Assembly (NCBI GenBank): GCA_037893245.1
Contig: JBAIAA010000030.1
Coordinates: forward strand, 620,001 to 684,000
DNA length: 64,000 nucleotides
Direction: 5' to 3'
Source: Crossaster papposus
Taxonomy: Eukaryota; Echinodermata; Asteroidea; Velatida; Solasteridae
A program made the position numbers and the translations under genes. The notes beneath the pieces were generated by a model. The model was not told where the DNA came from. It saw only the letters and a program-made list of their open reading frames with translations, and did no database searches. Below, piece by piece: positions 1 through 11,949 of this stretch. The stretch's first letter is position 1. Every line of letters starts with the position of its first letter.

Positions 1-773
1 GTTAATGTTGCCATTCCTGGAGGCCCCCCTCTATCTCCTAACACCCAGCCCCTTCCCGGGGCATGCTTTCCTTCATGCCCTTATTTGTGGGCGGGGATTG
101 TGTGCACAAACCTATGGCGAATTTGAAACGCGTGTGTTAACGTTACAATTTTCAGAAAATCGAAATAAAATACTAACAAAGCATGCCCCGGGTCAAATTG
201 CTAATTTTGCCATTCCTGGAGGCCCCCCTCTATCTCCTAACACCCAGCCCCTTCCCGGGGCATGCTTTCCTTCATGCCCTTATTTGTGGGCGGAGATTGT
301 GTGCACAAACCTATGGCGAATTTGAAACGCGTGTGTTAACGTTAAAATTTTAAGAAAATCGAAATAAAATACTAACAAAGCATGCCCCGGGTCAAATTGC
401 TAATGTTGCCATTCCTGGAGGCCCCCCTCTATCTCCTAACACCCAGCCCCTTCCCGGGGCATGCTTACCTTCATGTCCTTATTTGTGGGCGGGGATTGTG
501 TGCACAAACCTATGGCGAATTTGAAACGCGTGTGTTAACGTTACAATTTTCAGAAAATCGAAATAAAATACTAACAAAGCATGCCCCGGGTCAAATTGCT
601 AATTTTTCCATTCCTGGAGGACCCCTCTATCTCCTAACACCCAGCCCCTTCCCGGGGCATGCTTTCCTTCATGCCCTTATTTGTGGGCGGGGATTGTGTG
701 CACAAACCTATGGCGAATTTGAAACGCGTGTGTTAACGTTAAAATGTACAGAAAATCGAAATAAAATACTAAC

Positions 774-864
774 AAAGCATGCCCCGGGTCAAATTGCTAA
801 TTTTGCCATTCCTGGAGGCCCCCCTCTATCTTCTAACACCCAGCCCCTTCCCGGGGCATGCTTT
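774..864. repeat. 15-bp inverted repeat inside each monomer (example copy)
   Basis: AAAGCATGCCCCGGG at 774-788 and its exact reverse complement at 850-864 are separated by 61 bp. The next left arm follows the right arm after 108 bp, so arms alternate at spacings of 61 and 108 bp along the array. Each arm combines a GCATGC and a CCCGGG palindrome. The bases flanking the arms on both sides do not pair, so the dyad is exactly 15 bp. It is preserved in most monomers of both array halves. It resembles a short terminal inverted repeat, but no transposon lies between the arms. It could allow hairpin or cruciform extrusion, or bind a dimeric protein; neither is shown by sequence alone. Confidence 0.9.
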
Positions 865-975
865 CCTTCATGCCCTTATTTGTGGGCGGGGATTGTGTGC
901 ACAAACCTATGGCGAATTTGAAACGCGTGTGTTAACGTTAACATTTTCAGAAAATCGAAATAAAATACTAACAAA
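777..975 (+). repeat. Representative 199-bp monomer
   Basis: A typical full-length monomer, phased from GCATGCCCCGGG. In order: the left inverted-repeat arm; a short AT stretch; a C-run (six C in most copies, five to ten overall); a CT-rich stretch; the right inverted-repeat arm CCCGGGGCATGC; a GGGCGGGGATT stretch; the palindrome TGTGCACA; GGCGAATTTGAAACGCGT; the palindrome GTTAACGTTAAC; and an AT-rich tail of about 35 bases ending in ACTAACAAA. I count eight CpG sites. The tail and GC-rich body contrast strongly in base composition. A length of 199 bp is close to one nucleosome plus linker, a size common among eukaryotic satellites. No match to a named satellite is claimed. Confidence 0.95.
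896..942. other. Cluster of short palindromes in the monomer (example copy)
   Basis: Within 47 bp lie TGTGCACA (896-903), ACGCGT (923-928) and the 12-bp perfect palindrome GTTAACGTTAAC (931-942). The last is complete only in monomers that carry AACATTTTC after it; other variants keep GTTAACGTTAA or only GTTAACGTT. With GCATGC and CCCGGG in the inverted-repeat arms, the monomer holds recognition sites for SphI, SmaI, ApaLI, MluI, HpaI and AclI, so any of these should cut the array into a 199-bp-based ladder where sites are unmethylated. Confidence 0.85.
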
Positions 976-2586
976 GCATGCCCCGGGTCAAATTGCTAAT
1001 TTTGCCATTCCTGGAGGCCCCCCTCTATCTCCTAACACCCAGCCCCTTCCCGGGGCATGCTTTCCTTCATGCCCTTATTTGTGGGCGGGGATTGTGTGCA
1101 CAAACCTATGGCGAATTTGAAACGCGTGTGTTAACGTTACAATTTTCAGAAAATCAAAATAAAATACTAACAAAGCATGCCCCGGGTCAAATTGCTAATT
1201 TTTCCATTCCTGGAGGCCCCCCTCTATCTCCTAACACCCAGCCCCTTCCCGGGGCATGCTTACCTTCATGTCCTTATTTGTGGGCGGGGATTGTGTGCAC
1301 AAACCTATGGCGAATTTGAAACGCGTGTGTTAACGTTACAATTTTCAGAAAATCGAAATAAAATACTAACAAAGCATGCCCCGGGTCAAATTGCTAATTT
1401 TGCCATTCCTGGAGGACCCCTCTATCTCCTAACACCCAGCCCCTTCCCGGGGCATGCTTTCCTTCATGCCCTTATTTGTGGGCGGGGATTGTGTGCACAA
1501 ACCTATGGCAAATTTGAAACGCGTGTGTTAACGTTAAAATGTACAGAAAATCGAAATAAAATACTAACAAAGCATGCCCCGGGTCAAATTGCTAATTTTG
1601 CCATTCCTGGAGGCCCCCCTCTATCTCCTAACACCCAGCCCCTTCCCGGGGCATGCTTTCCTTCATATCCTTATTTGTGGGCGGGGATTGTGTGCACAAA
1701 CCTATGGCGAATTTGAAACGCGTGTGTTAACGTTAAAATGTACAGAAAATCGAAATAAAATACTAACAAAGCATGCCCCGGGTCAAATTGCTAATTTTGC
1801 CATTCCTGGAGGCCCCCCTCTATCTCCTAACACCCAGCCCCTTCCCGGGGCATGCTTTCCTTCATATCCTTATTTGTGGGCGGGGATTGTGTGCACAAAC
1901 CTATGGCGAATTTGAAACGCGTGGGTTAACGTTAAAATTTTAAGAAAATCGAACTAAAATACTAACAAAGCATGCCCCGGGTCAAATTGCTAATTTTACC
2001 ATTCCTGGAGGCCCCCCTCTATCTCCTAACACCCAGCCCCTTCCCGGGGCATGCTTTCCTTCATGCCCTTATTTGTGGGCGGGGATTGTGTGCACAAACC
2101 TATGGCGAATTTGAAACGCGTGTGTTAACGTTAAAATGTACAGAAAATCGAAATAAAATACTAACAAAGCATGCCCCGGGTCAAATTGCTAATTTTGCCA
2201 TTCCTGGAGGCCCCCCCTCTATCTCCTAACACCCAGCCCCTTCCCGGGGCATGCTTTCCTTCATGCCCTTATTTGTGGGCGGGGATTGTGTACACAAACC
2301 TATGGCGAATTTGAAACGCGTGTGTTAACGTTAAAATTTTCAGAAAATCGAAATAAAATACTAACAAAGCATGCCCCGGGTCAAATTGCTAATTTTGCCA
2401 TTCCTGGAGGCCCCCCTCTATCTCCTAACACCCAGCCCCTTCCCGGGGCATGCTTTCCTTCATTCCCTTATTTGTGGGCGGGGATTGTGTGCACAAACCT
2501 ATGGCGAATTTGAAACGCGTGTGTTAACGTTAACCTTTTCAGAACATCGAAATAAAATACTAACAAAGCATGCCCCGGGTCAAATT

Positions 2587-3984
2587 GTTAATGTTGCCAT
2601 TCCTGGAGGCCCCCCTCTATCTCCTAACACCCAGCCCCTTCCCGGGGCATGCTTTCCTTCATGCCCTTATTTGTGGGCGGGGATTGTGTGCACAAACCTA
2701 TGGCGAATTTGAAACGCGTGTGTTAACGTTACAATTTTCAGAAAATCGAAATAAAATACTAACAAAGCATGCCCCGGGTCAAATTGCTAATTTTGCCATT
2801 CCTGGAGGCCCCCCTCTATCTCCTAACACCCAGCCCCTTCCCGGGGCATGCTTTCCTTCATGCCCTTATTTGTGGGCGGAGATTGTGTGCACAAACCTAT
2901 GGCGAATTTGAAACGCGTGTGTTAACGTTAAAATTTTAAGAAAATCGAAATAAAATACTAACAAAGCATGCCCCGGGTCAAATTGCTAATGTTGCCATTC
3001 CTGGAGGCCCCCCTCTATCTCCTAACACCCAGCCCCTTCCCGGGGCATGCTTACCTTCATGTCCTTATTTGTGGGCGGGGATTGTGTGCACAAACCTATG
3101 GCGAATTTGAAACGCGTGTGTTAACGTTACAATTTTCAGAAAATCGAAATAAAATACTAACAAAGCATGCCCCGGGTCAAATTGCTAATTTTTCCATTCC
3201 TGGAGGACCCCTCTATCTCCTAACACCCAGCCCCTTCCCGGGGCATGCTTTCCTTCATGCCCTTATTTGTGGGCGGGGATTGTGTGCACAAACCTATGGC
3301 GAATTTGAAACGCGTGTGTTAACGTTAAAATGTACAGAAAATCGAAATAAAATACTAACAAAGCATGCCCCGGGTCAAATTGCTAATTTTGCCATTCCTG
3401 GAGGCCCCCCTCTATCTCCTAACACCCAGCCCCTTCCCGGGGCATGCTTTCCTTCATGCCCTTATTTGTGGGCGGGGATTGTGTGCACAAACCTATGGCG
3501 AATTTGAAACGCGTGTGTTAACGTTAACATTTTCAGAAAATCGAAATAAAATACTAACAAAGCATGCCCCGGGTCAAATTGCTAATTTTGCCATTCCTGG
3601 AGGCCCCCCTCTATCTCCTAACACCCAGCCCCTTCCCGGGGCATGCTTTCCTTCATGCCCTTATTTGTGGGCGGGGATTGTGTGCACAAACCTATGGCGA
3701 ATTTGAAACGCGTGTGTTAACGTTACAATTTTCAGAAAATCAAAATAAAATACTAACAAAGCATGCCCCGGGTCAAATTGCTAATTTTTCCATTCCTGGA
3801 GGCCCCCCTCTATCTCCTAACACCCAGCCCCTTCCCGGGGCATGCTTACCTTCATGTCCTTATTTGTGGGCGGGGATTGTGTGCACAAACCTATGGTGAA
3901 TTTGAAACGCGTGTGTTAACGTTACAATTTTCAGAAAATCGAAATAAAATACTAACAAAGCATGCCCCGGGTCAAATTGCTAAT
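2587..3984 (+). repeat. 13-mer higher-order repeat, copy 2 (matching part)
   Basis: Second copy of the segment at 1-1,398, offset 2,586. Both copies hold the same 198-bp monomer, in which GGAGGACCCC replaces GGAGGCCCCCC. That one-base loss makes the monomer a multiple of three, which is why unusually long open frames (179 codons) appear there; it is not evidence of coding. Confidence 0.85.
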
Positions 3985-5649
3985 TTTTCCATTCCTGGAG
4001 GACCCCTCTATCTCCTAACACCCAGCCCCTTCCCGGGGCATGCTTTCCTTCATGCCCTTATTTGTGGGCGGGGATTGTGTGCACAAACCTATGGCGAATT
4101 TGAAACGCGTGTGTTAACGTTAAAATGTACAGAAAATCGAAATAAAATACTAACAAAGCATGCCCCGGGTCAAATTGCTAATTTTGCCATTCCTGGAGGC
4201 CCCCCTCTATCTCCTAACACCCAGCCCCTTCCCGGGGCATGCTTTCCTTCATGCCCTTATTTGTGGGCGGGGATTGTGTGCACAAACCTATGGCGAATTT
4301 GAAACGCGTGTGTTAACGTTAACATTTTCAGAAAATCGAAATAAAATACTAACAAAGCATGCCCCGGGTCAAATTGCTAATTTTGCCATTCCTGGAGGAC
4401 CCCTCTATCTCCTAACACCCAGCCCCTTCCCGGGGCATGCTTTCCTTCATGCCCTTATTTGTGGGCGGGGATTGTGTGCACAAACCTATGGCAAATTTGA
4501 AACGCGTGTGTTAACGTTAAAATGTACAGAAAATCGAAATAAAATACTAACAAAGCATGCCCCGGGTCAAATTGCTAATTTTGCCATTCCTGGAGGCCCC
4601 CCTCTATCTCCTAACACCCAGCCCCTTCCCGGGGCATGCTTTCCTTCATATCCTTATTTGTGGGCGGGGATTGTGTGCACAAACCTATGGCGAATTTGAA
4701 ACGCGTGTGTTAACGTTAACATTTTCAGAAAATCGAAATAAAATACTAACAAAGCATGCCCCGGGTCAAATTGCTAATTTTGCCATTCCCGGAGGCCCCC
4801 CTCTACCTCCTAACACCCAGCCCCTTCCCGGGGCATGCTTTCCTTCATGCCCTTATTTGTGGGCGGGGATTGTGTGCACAAACCTATGGCGAATTTGAAA
4901 CGCGTGTGTTAACGTTACAATTTTCAGAAAATCAAAATAAAATACTAACAAAGCATGCCCCGGGTCAAATTGCTAATTTTGCCATTCCTGGAGGCCCCCC
5001 TCTATCTCCTAACACCCAGCCCCTTCCCGGGGCATGCTTTCCTTCATGCCCTTATTTGTGGGCGGGGATTGTGTGCACAAACCTATGGCGAATTTGAAAC
5101 GCGTGGGTTAACGTTAAAATTTTAAGAAAATCGAACTAAAATACTAACAAAGCATGCCCCGGGTCAAATTGCTAATTTTGCCATTCCTGGAGGCCCCCCT
5201 CTATCTCCTAACACCCAGCCCCTTCCCGGGGCATGCTTTCCTTCATGCCCTTATTTGTGGGCGGGGATTGTGTGCACAAACCTATGGCGAATTTGAAACG
5301 CGTGTGTTAACGTTAAAATGTACAGAAAATCGAAATAAAATACTAACAAAGCATGCCCCGAGTCAAATTGCTAATTTTGCCATTCCTGGAGGCCCCCCCC
5401 TCTATCTCCTAACACCCAGCCCCTTCCCGGGGCATGCTTTCCTTCATGCCCTTATTTGTGGGCGGGGATTGTGTACACAAACCTACGGCGAATTTGAAAC
5501 GCGTGTGTTAACGTTAAAATTTTCAGAAAATCGAAATAAAATACTAACAAAGCATGCCCCGGGTCAAATTGCTAATTTTGCCATTCCTGGAGGCCCCCCT
5601 CTATCTCCTAACACCCAGCCCCTTCCCGGGGCATGCTTTCCTTCATGCC

Positions 5650-7369
5650 CTTATTTGTGGGCGGGGATTGTGTGCACAAACCTATGGCAAATTTGAAACG
5701 CGTGTGTTAACGTTAAAATGTACAGAAAATCGAAATAAAATACTAACAAAGCATGCCCCGGGTCAAATTGCTAATTTTGCCATTCCTGGAGGCCCCCCCT
5801 CTATCTCCTAACACCCAGCCCCTTCCCGGGGCATGCTTTCCTTCATATCCTTATTTGTGGGCGGGGATTGTGTGCACAAACCTATGGCGAATTTGAAACG
5901 CGTGTGTTAACGTTAACATTTTCAGAAAATCGAAATAAAATACTAACAAAGCATGCCCCGGGTCAAATTGCTAATTTTGCCATTCCCGGAGGCCCCCCTC
6001 TACCTCCTAACACCCAGCCCCTTCCCGGGGCATGCTTTCCTTCATGCCCTTATTTGTGGGCGGGGATTGTGTGCACAAACCTATGGCGAATTTGAAACGC
6101 GTGTGTTAACGTTAAAATGTACAGAAAATCGAAATAAAATACTAACAAAGCATGCCCCGGGTCAAATTGCTAATTTTGCCATTCCTGGAGGCCCCCCCCC
6201 CTCTATCTCCTAACACCCAGCCCCTTCCCGGGGCATGCTTTCCTTCATGCCCTTATTTGTGGGCGGGGATTGTGTACACAAACCTACGGAGAATTTGAAA
6301 CGCGTGTGTTAACGTTAAAATTTTCAGAAAATCGAAATAAAATACTAACAAAGCATGCCCCGGGTCAAATTGCTAATTTTGCCATTCCTGGAGGCCCCCC
6401 TCTATCTCCTAACACCCAGCCCCTTCCCGGGGCATGCTTTCCTTCATTCCCTTATTTGTGGACGGGGATTGTGTGCACAAACCTATGGCGAATTTGAAAC
6501 GCGTGTGTTAACGTTAACATTTTCAGAAAATCGAAATAAAATACTAACAAAGCATGCCCCGGGTCAAATTGTTAATGTTGCCATTCCTGGAGGCCCCCCC
6601 TCTATCTCCTAACACCCAGCCCCTTCCCGGGGCATGCTTTCCTTCATGCCCTTATTTGTGGGCGGGGATTGTGTGCACAAACCTATGGCGAATTTGAAAC
6701 GCGTGTGTTAACGTTAACATTTTCAGAAAATCGAAATAAAATACTAACAAAGCATGCCCCGGGTCAAATTGCTAATTTTGCCATTCCTGGAGGCCCCCCT
6801 CTATCTCCTAACACCCAGCCCCTTCCCGGGGCATGCTTTCCTTCATGCCCTTATTTGAGGGCGGGGATTGTGTGCACAAACCTATGGCGAATTTGAAACG
6901 CGTGTGTTAACGTTAACATTTTCAGAAAATCGAAATAAAATACTAACAAAGCATGCCCCGGGTCAAATTGATAATTTTGCCATTCCTGGAGGCCCCCCTC
7001 TATCTCCTAACACCCAGCCCCTTCCCGGGGCATGCTTTCCTTCATTCCCTTATTTGTGGGCGGGGATTGTGTGCACAAACCTATGGCGAATTTGAAACGC
7101 GTGTGTTAACGTTAAAATTTTCAGAAAATCGAAATAAAATACTAACAAAGCATGCCCCGGGTCAAATTGCTAATTTTGCCATTCCTGGAGGCCCCCCTCT
7201 ATCTCCTAACACCCAGCCCCTTCCCGGGGCATGCTTTCCTTCATGCCCTTATTTGTGGGCGGGGATTGTGTGCACAAAACTATGGCGAATTTGAAACGCG
7301 TGTGTTAACGTTAAAATGTTTAGAAAATCGAAATAAAATACTAACAAAGCATGCCCCGGGTCAAATTGA
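5650..7369 (+). repeat. Left outer mirror segment
   Basis: Collinear in reverse complement with 18,448-20,163. Paired rare variants: 7369/18448, 6858/18959, 6577/19240, 6572/19245 and 6462/19355 (sum 25,817), then 5987/19826 and 5847/19966 (sum 25,813), then 5689/20123 (25,812). The drop of four is explained by a ten-base C-run near 6,192 that is six bases in the partner. The sum differs from that of the inner arms by 203, about one monomer, so the two mirrored segments have been shifted by whole-repeat gains or losses since they separated. Confidence 0.8.
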
Positions 7370-7785
7370 TAATTTTGCCATTCCTGGAGGCCCCCCTCTA
7401 TCTCCTAACACCCAGCCCCTTCCCGGGGCATGCTTTCCTTCATGCCCTTATTTGTGGGCAGGGATTGTGTGCACAAACCTATGGCGAATTTGAAACGCGT
7501 GTGTTAACGTTACAATTTACAGAAAATCGAAATAAAATACTAACAAAGCATGCCCCGGGTCAAATTGCTAATTTTGCCATTCCTGGAGGCCCCCCTCTAT
7601 CTCCTAACACCCAGCCCCTTCCCGGGGCATGCTTTCCTTCATGCCCTTATTTGTGGGCGGGGATTGTGTGCACAAACCTATGGCGAATTTGAAACGCGTG
7701 TGTTAACGTTAAAATGTTCAGAAAATCGAAATAAAATACTAACAAAGCATGCCCCGGGTCAAATTGCTAATTTTGCCATTCCTGG
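6602..7785 (+). repeat. 9-mer duplication, copy 1
   Basis: Matches 8,395-9,578 at offset 1,793 (nine monomers plus two bases of C-run length). Shared markers: TTTGAGGGCGG (6,858 and 8,651), CATTCCC, the GATAATTTTG monomer (7,369 and 9,162) and the GCAGGG/ACAATTTACAG monomer. Private changes include 6,971, 7,279 and 7,320 in this copy. The match ends where the C-run lengthens to nine at about 7,789. Confidence 0.82.
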
Positions 7786-8394
7786 AGGCCCCCCCCCTCT
7801 ATCTCCTAACACCCAGCCCCTTCCCGGGGCATGCTTTCCTTCATGCCCTTATTTGTGGGCGGGGATTGTGTGCACAAACCTATGGCGAATTTGAAACGCG
7901 TGTGTTAACGTTAAAATGTTCAGAAAATCGAAATAAAATACTAACAAAGCATGCCCCGGGTCAAATTGCTAATTTTGCCATTCCTGGAGGCCCCCCTCTA
8001 TCTCCTAACACCCAGCCCCTTCCCGGGGCATGCTTTCCTTCATGCCCTTATTTGTGGGCGGGGATTGTGTACACAAAGCTATGGCGAATTTAAAACGCGT
8101 GTGTTAACGTTAACATTTTCAGAAAATCGAAATAAAATACTAACAAAGCATGCCCCGGGTCAAATTGCTAATTTTGCCATTCCTGGAGGCCCCCCTCTAT
8201 CTCCTAACACCCAGCCCCTTCCCGGGGCATGCTTTCCTTCATGCTCTTATTTGTGGGCGGGGATTGTGTGCACAAACCTATGGCGAATTTGAAACGCGTG
8301 TGTTAACGTTAAAATTTTAAGAAAATCGAAATAAAATACTAACAAAGCATGCCCCGGGTCAAATTGCTAATTTTGCCATTCCTGGAGGCCCCCT

Positions 8395-9578
8395 CTATCT
8401 CCTAACACCCAGCCCCTTCCCGGGGCATGCTTTCCTTCATGCCCTTATTTGTGGGCGGGGATTGTGTGCACAAACCTATGGCGAATTTGAAACGCGTGTG
8501 TTAACGTTAACATTTTCAGAAAATCGAAATAAAATACTAACAAAGCATGCCCCGGGTCAAATTGCTAATTTTGCCATTCCTGGAGGCCCCCCTCTATCTC
8601 CTAACACCCAGCCCCTTCCCGGGGCATGCTTTCCTTCATGCCCTTATTTGAGGGCGGGGATTGTGTGCACAAACCTATGGCGAATTTGAAACGCGTGTGT
8701 TAACGTTAACATTTTCAGAAAATCGAAATAAAATACTAACAAAGCATGCCCCGGGTCAAATTGCTAATTTTGCCATTCCTGGAGGCCCCCCTCTATCTCC
8801 TAACACCCAGCCCCTTCCCGGGGCATGCTTTCCTTCATTCCCTTATTTGTGGGCGGGGATTGTGTGCACAAACCTATGGCGAATTTGAAACGCGTGTGTT
8901 AACGTTAAAATTTTCAGAAAATCGAAATAAAATACTAACAAAGCATGCCCCGGGTCAAATTGCTAATTTTGCCATTCCTGGAGGCCCCCCTCTATCTCCT
9001 AACACCCAGCCCCTTCCCGGGGCATGCTTTCCTTCATGCCCTTATTTGTGGGCGGGGATTGTGTGCACAAACCTATGGCGAATTTGAAACGCGTGTGTTA
9101 ACGTTAAAATGTTCAGAAAATCGAAATAAAATACTAACAAAGCATGCCCCGGGTCAAATTGATAATTTTGCCATTCCTGGAGGCCCCCCTCTATCTCCTA
9201 ACACCCAGCCCCTTCCCGGGGCATGCTTTCCTTCATGCCCTTATTTGTGGGCAGGGATTGTGTGCACAAACCTATGGCGAATTTGAAACGCGTGTGTTAA
9301 CGTTACAATTTACAGAAAATCGAAATAAAATACTAACAAAGCATGCCCCGGGTCAAATTGCTAATTTTGCCATTCCTGGAGGCCCCCCTCTATCTCCTAA
9401 CACCCAGCCCCTTCCCGGGGCATGCTTTCCTTCATGCCCTTATTTGTGGGCGGGGATTGTGTGCACAAACCTATGGCGAATTTGAAACGCGTGTGTTAAC
9501 GTTAAAATGTTCAGAAAATCGAAATAAAATACTAACAAAGCATGCCCCGGGTCAAATTGCTAATTTTGCCATTCCTGG
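8395..9578 (+). repeat. 9-mer duplication, copy 2
   Basis: Partner of 6,602-7,785. This copy lacks the private changes of copy 1 and leads directly into the A/B dimer zone. Its presence explains why the left mirror arm is longer here than a simple reflection of the right arm would require. Confidence 0.82.
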
Positions 9579-11933
9579 AGGCCCCCCTCTATCTCCTAAC
9601 ACCCAGCCCCTTCCCGGGGCATGCTTTCCTTCATGCCCTTATTTGTGGGCAGGGATTGTGTGCACAAACCTATGGCGAATTTGAAACGCGTGTGTTAACG
9701 TTAACATTTTCAGAAAATCGAAATAAAATACTAACAAAGCATGCCTCGGGTCAAATTGCTAATTTTGCCATTCCTGGAGGCCCCCCTCTATCTCCTAACA
9801 CCCAGCCCCTTCCCGGGGCATGCTTTCCTTCATGCCCTTATTTGTGGGCGGGGATTGTGTGCACAAACCTATGGCGAATTTGAAACGTGTGTGTTAACGT
9901 TAAAATGTTCAGAAAATCGAAATAAAATACTAACAAAGCATGCCCCGGGTCAAATTGATAATTTTGCCATTCCTGGAGGCCCTCCTCTATCTCCTAACAC
10001 CCAGCCCCTTCCCGGGGCATGCTTTCCTTCATGCCCTTATTTGTGGGCAGGTATTGTGTGCACAAACCTATGGCGAATTTGAAACGCGTGTGTTAACGTT
10101 ACAATTTACAGAAAATCGAAATAAAATACTAACAAAGCATGCCCCGGGTCAAATTGCTAATTTTGCCATTCCTGGAGGCCCCCCTCTATCTCCTAACACC
10201 CAGCCCCTTCCCGGGGCATGCTTTCCTTCATGCCCTTATTTGTGGGCGGGGATTGTGTGCACAAACCTATGGCGAATTTGAAACGCGTGTGTTAACGTTA
10301 AAATGTTCAGAAAATCGAAATAAAATACTAACAAAGCATGCCCCGGGTCAAATTGCTAATTTTGCCATTCCTGGAGGCCCCCCTCTATCTCCTAACACCC
10401 AGCCCCTTCCCGGGGCATGCTTTCCTTCATGCCCTTATTTGTGGGCAGGGATTGTGTGCACAAACCTATGGCGAATTTGAAACGCGTGTGTTAACGTTAA
10501 AATTTTCAGAAAATCGAAATAAAATACTAACAAAGCATGCCCCGGGTCAAATTGCTAATTTTGCCATTCCTGGAGGCCCCCCTCTATCTCCTAACACCCA
10601 GCCCCTTCCCGGGGCATGCTTTCCTTCATGCCCTTATTTGTGGGCGGGGATTGTGTGCACAAACCTATGGCGAATTTGAAACGCGTGTGTTAACGTTAAA
10701 ATGTTCAGAAAATCGAAATAAAATACTAACAAAGCATGCCCCGGGTCAAATTGCTAATTTTGCCATTCCTGGAGGCCCCCCTCTATCTCCTAACACCCAG
10801 CCCCTTCCCGGGGCATGCTTTCCTTCATGCCCTTATTTGTGGGCAGGGATTGTGTGCACAAACCTATGGCGAATTTGAAACGCGTGTGTTAACGTTACAA
10901 TTTACAGAAAATCGAAATAAAATACTAACAAAGCATGCCCCGGGTCAAATTGCAAATTTTGCCATTCCTGGAGGCCCCCCTCTATCTCCTAACACCCAGC
11001 CCCTTCCCGGGGCATGCTTTCCTTCATGCCCTTATTTGTGGGCGGGGATTGTGTGCACAAACCTATGGCGAATTTGAAACGCGTGTGTTAACGTTAAAAT
11101 GTTCAGAAAATCGAAATAAAATACTAACAAAGCATGCCCCGGGTCAAATTGCTAATTTTGCCATTCCTGGAGGCCCCCCTCTATCTCCTAACACCCAGCC
11201 CCTTCCCGGGGCATGCTTTCCTTCATGCCCTTATTTGTGGGCAGGGATTGTGTGCACAAACCTATGGCGAATTTGAAACGCGTGTGTTAACGTTACAATT
11301 TACAGAAAATCGAAATAAAATACTAACAAAGCATGCCCCGGGTCAAATTGCAAATTTTGCCATTCCTGGAGGCCCCCCTCTATCTCCTAACACCCAGCCC
11401 CTTCCCGGGGCATGCTTTCCTTCATGCCCTTATTTGTGGTCGGGGATTGTGTGCACAAACCTATGGCGAATTTGAAACGTGTGTGTTAACGTTAAAATGT
11501 TCAGAAAATCGAAATAAAATACTAACAAAGCATGCCCCGGGTCAAATTGATAATTTTGCCATTCCTGGAGGCCCTCCTCTATCTCCTAACACCCAGCCCC
11601 TTCCCGGGGCATGCTTTCCTTCATGCCCTTATTTGTGGGCAGGGATTGTGTGCACAAACCTATGGCGAATTTGAAACGCGTGTGTTAACGTTACAATTTA
11701 CAGAAAATCGAAATAAAATACTAACAAAGCATGCCCCGGGTCAAATTGCTAATTTTGCCATTCCTGGAGGCCCCCCTCTATCTCCTAACACCCAGCCCCT
11801 TCCCGGGGCATGCTTTCCTTCATGCCCTTATTTGTGGGCGGGGATTGTGTGCACAAACCTATGGCGAATTTGAAACGCGTGTGTTAACGTTAAAATGTTC
11901 AGAAAATCGAAATAAAATACTAACAAAGCATGC
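9054..11933 (+). repeat. Two-monomer (398-bp) alternating HOR, left side
   Basis: Monomers alternate strictly: type A has GCGGGG and AAAATGTTCAG, type B has GCAGGG and mostly ACAATTTACAG. I count 15 consecutive monomers in alternation. Three B monomers deviate only in part: those near 9,705 and 10,500 in the variable segment, and the one at 10,052 with GCAGGT. B-type monomers are otherwise nearly confined to the region around the inversion (about 7.4-18.4 kb), so this dimer is a local, probably young, amplification family. Confidence 0.87.
9300..11933 (+). repeat. Left inner mirror arm
   Basis: This 2.6 kb is collinear, in reverse complement, with 13,681-16,314. Rare variant bases pair at a constant coordinate sum of 25,614: 11575/14039, 11480/14134, 11440/14174, 10052/15562, 9983/15631, 9888/15726 and 9705/15909. 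The few differences I noticed include two bases in the variable segment near 10,500 (partner near 15,110) and one base at 9,746. By eye the two arms are about 99 percent identical, so the duplication or homogenisation is recent. The mirror fails left of about 9,300, where the partner monomers differ in type and in C-run length. Confidence 0.88.
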
Positions 11934-11949
11934 AAAACATTTTAACGTT
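11886..11949. other. Orientation switch of the array (fold-back junction)
   Basis: AACGTTAAAATGTT (11886-11899) pairs with its exact reverse complement at 11936-11949, leaving a 36-nt loop. The + monomer stops within GCATGC at 11,933; two A bases (11,934-11,935) follow that fit neither side; then the - monomer starts in the middle of its variable segment. Just to the right, 12 bases normally present between AACGTT and TTCAAATTCG are missing, so ...AACG joins TTTCAAATTCG directly at about 11,948. Beyond that bulge the arms keep pairing as homologous monomers. The abrupt switch, short non-matching bases and small adjacent deletion resemble a fold-back or template-switch repair junction. A sequencing or assembly fold-back must also be considered. 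Confidence 0.93.

Larger units (their letters stand above)
1..1398 (+). repeat. 13-mer higher-order repeat, copy 1 (partial)
   Basis: Matches 2,587-3,984 at a constant offset of 2,586 bp (13 monomers minus one base). The order of variant monomers is the same: a GTTAATGTTGCC start, the GCGGAGATT variant (near 290 and 2,876), AAAATTTTAAG, the GTTGCC variant, CTTACCTTCATGTCC and the 198-bp GGACC monomer (621 and 3,207). I noticed only a couple of differences (near 832, and GGTGAATTTG at about 3,896 versus GGCGAATTTG at about 1,310). The match stops near 1,399. Base 1 lies inside the unit. Confidence 0.85.
1..11933 (+). repeat. Tandem satellite array, 199-bp monomer, + orientation (left arm)
   Basis: About 60 head-to-tail copies of a 199-bp monomer. 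The landmark GCATGCCCCGGG recurs at 199-bp steps (for example 777, 976, 1175), with occasional steps of 198, 200, 202 or 203 caused by single-base changes in a C-run or elsewhere. The block is already inside the array at base 1 and ends at the orientation switch. I see no unrelated insertion anywhere in it. Copies differ mostly by point substitutions, and the most variable place is the 7-8 bases just after the GTTAACGTT palindrome. No gene is present: every long open frame is the repeat itself read through about 1.7 monomers. The host and satellite family are not recognised. Array identity is certain; a chromosomal role is inference. Confidence 0.98.

Noticed and set aside
774-864. 15-bp inverted repeat as terminal repeats of a small transposon
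   Set aside because: The arms occur in every tandem monomer at fixed spacing, with no target-site duplication, no transposase and no single-copy context.
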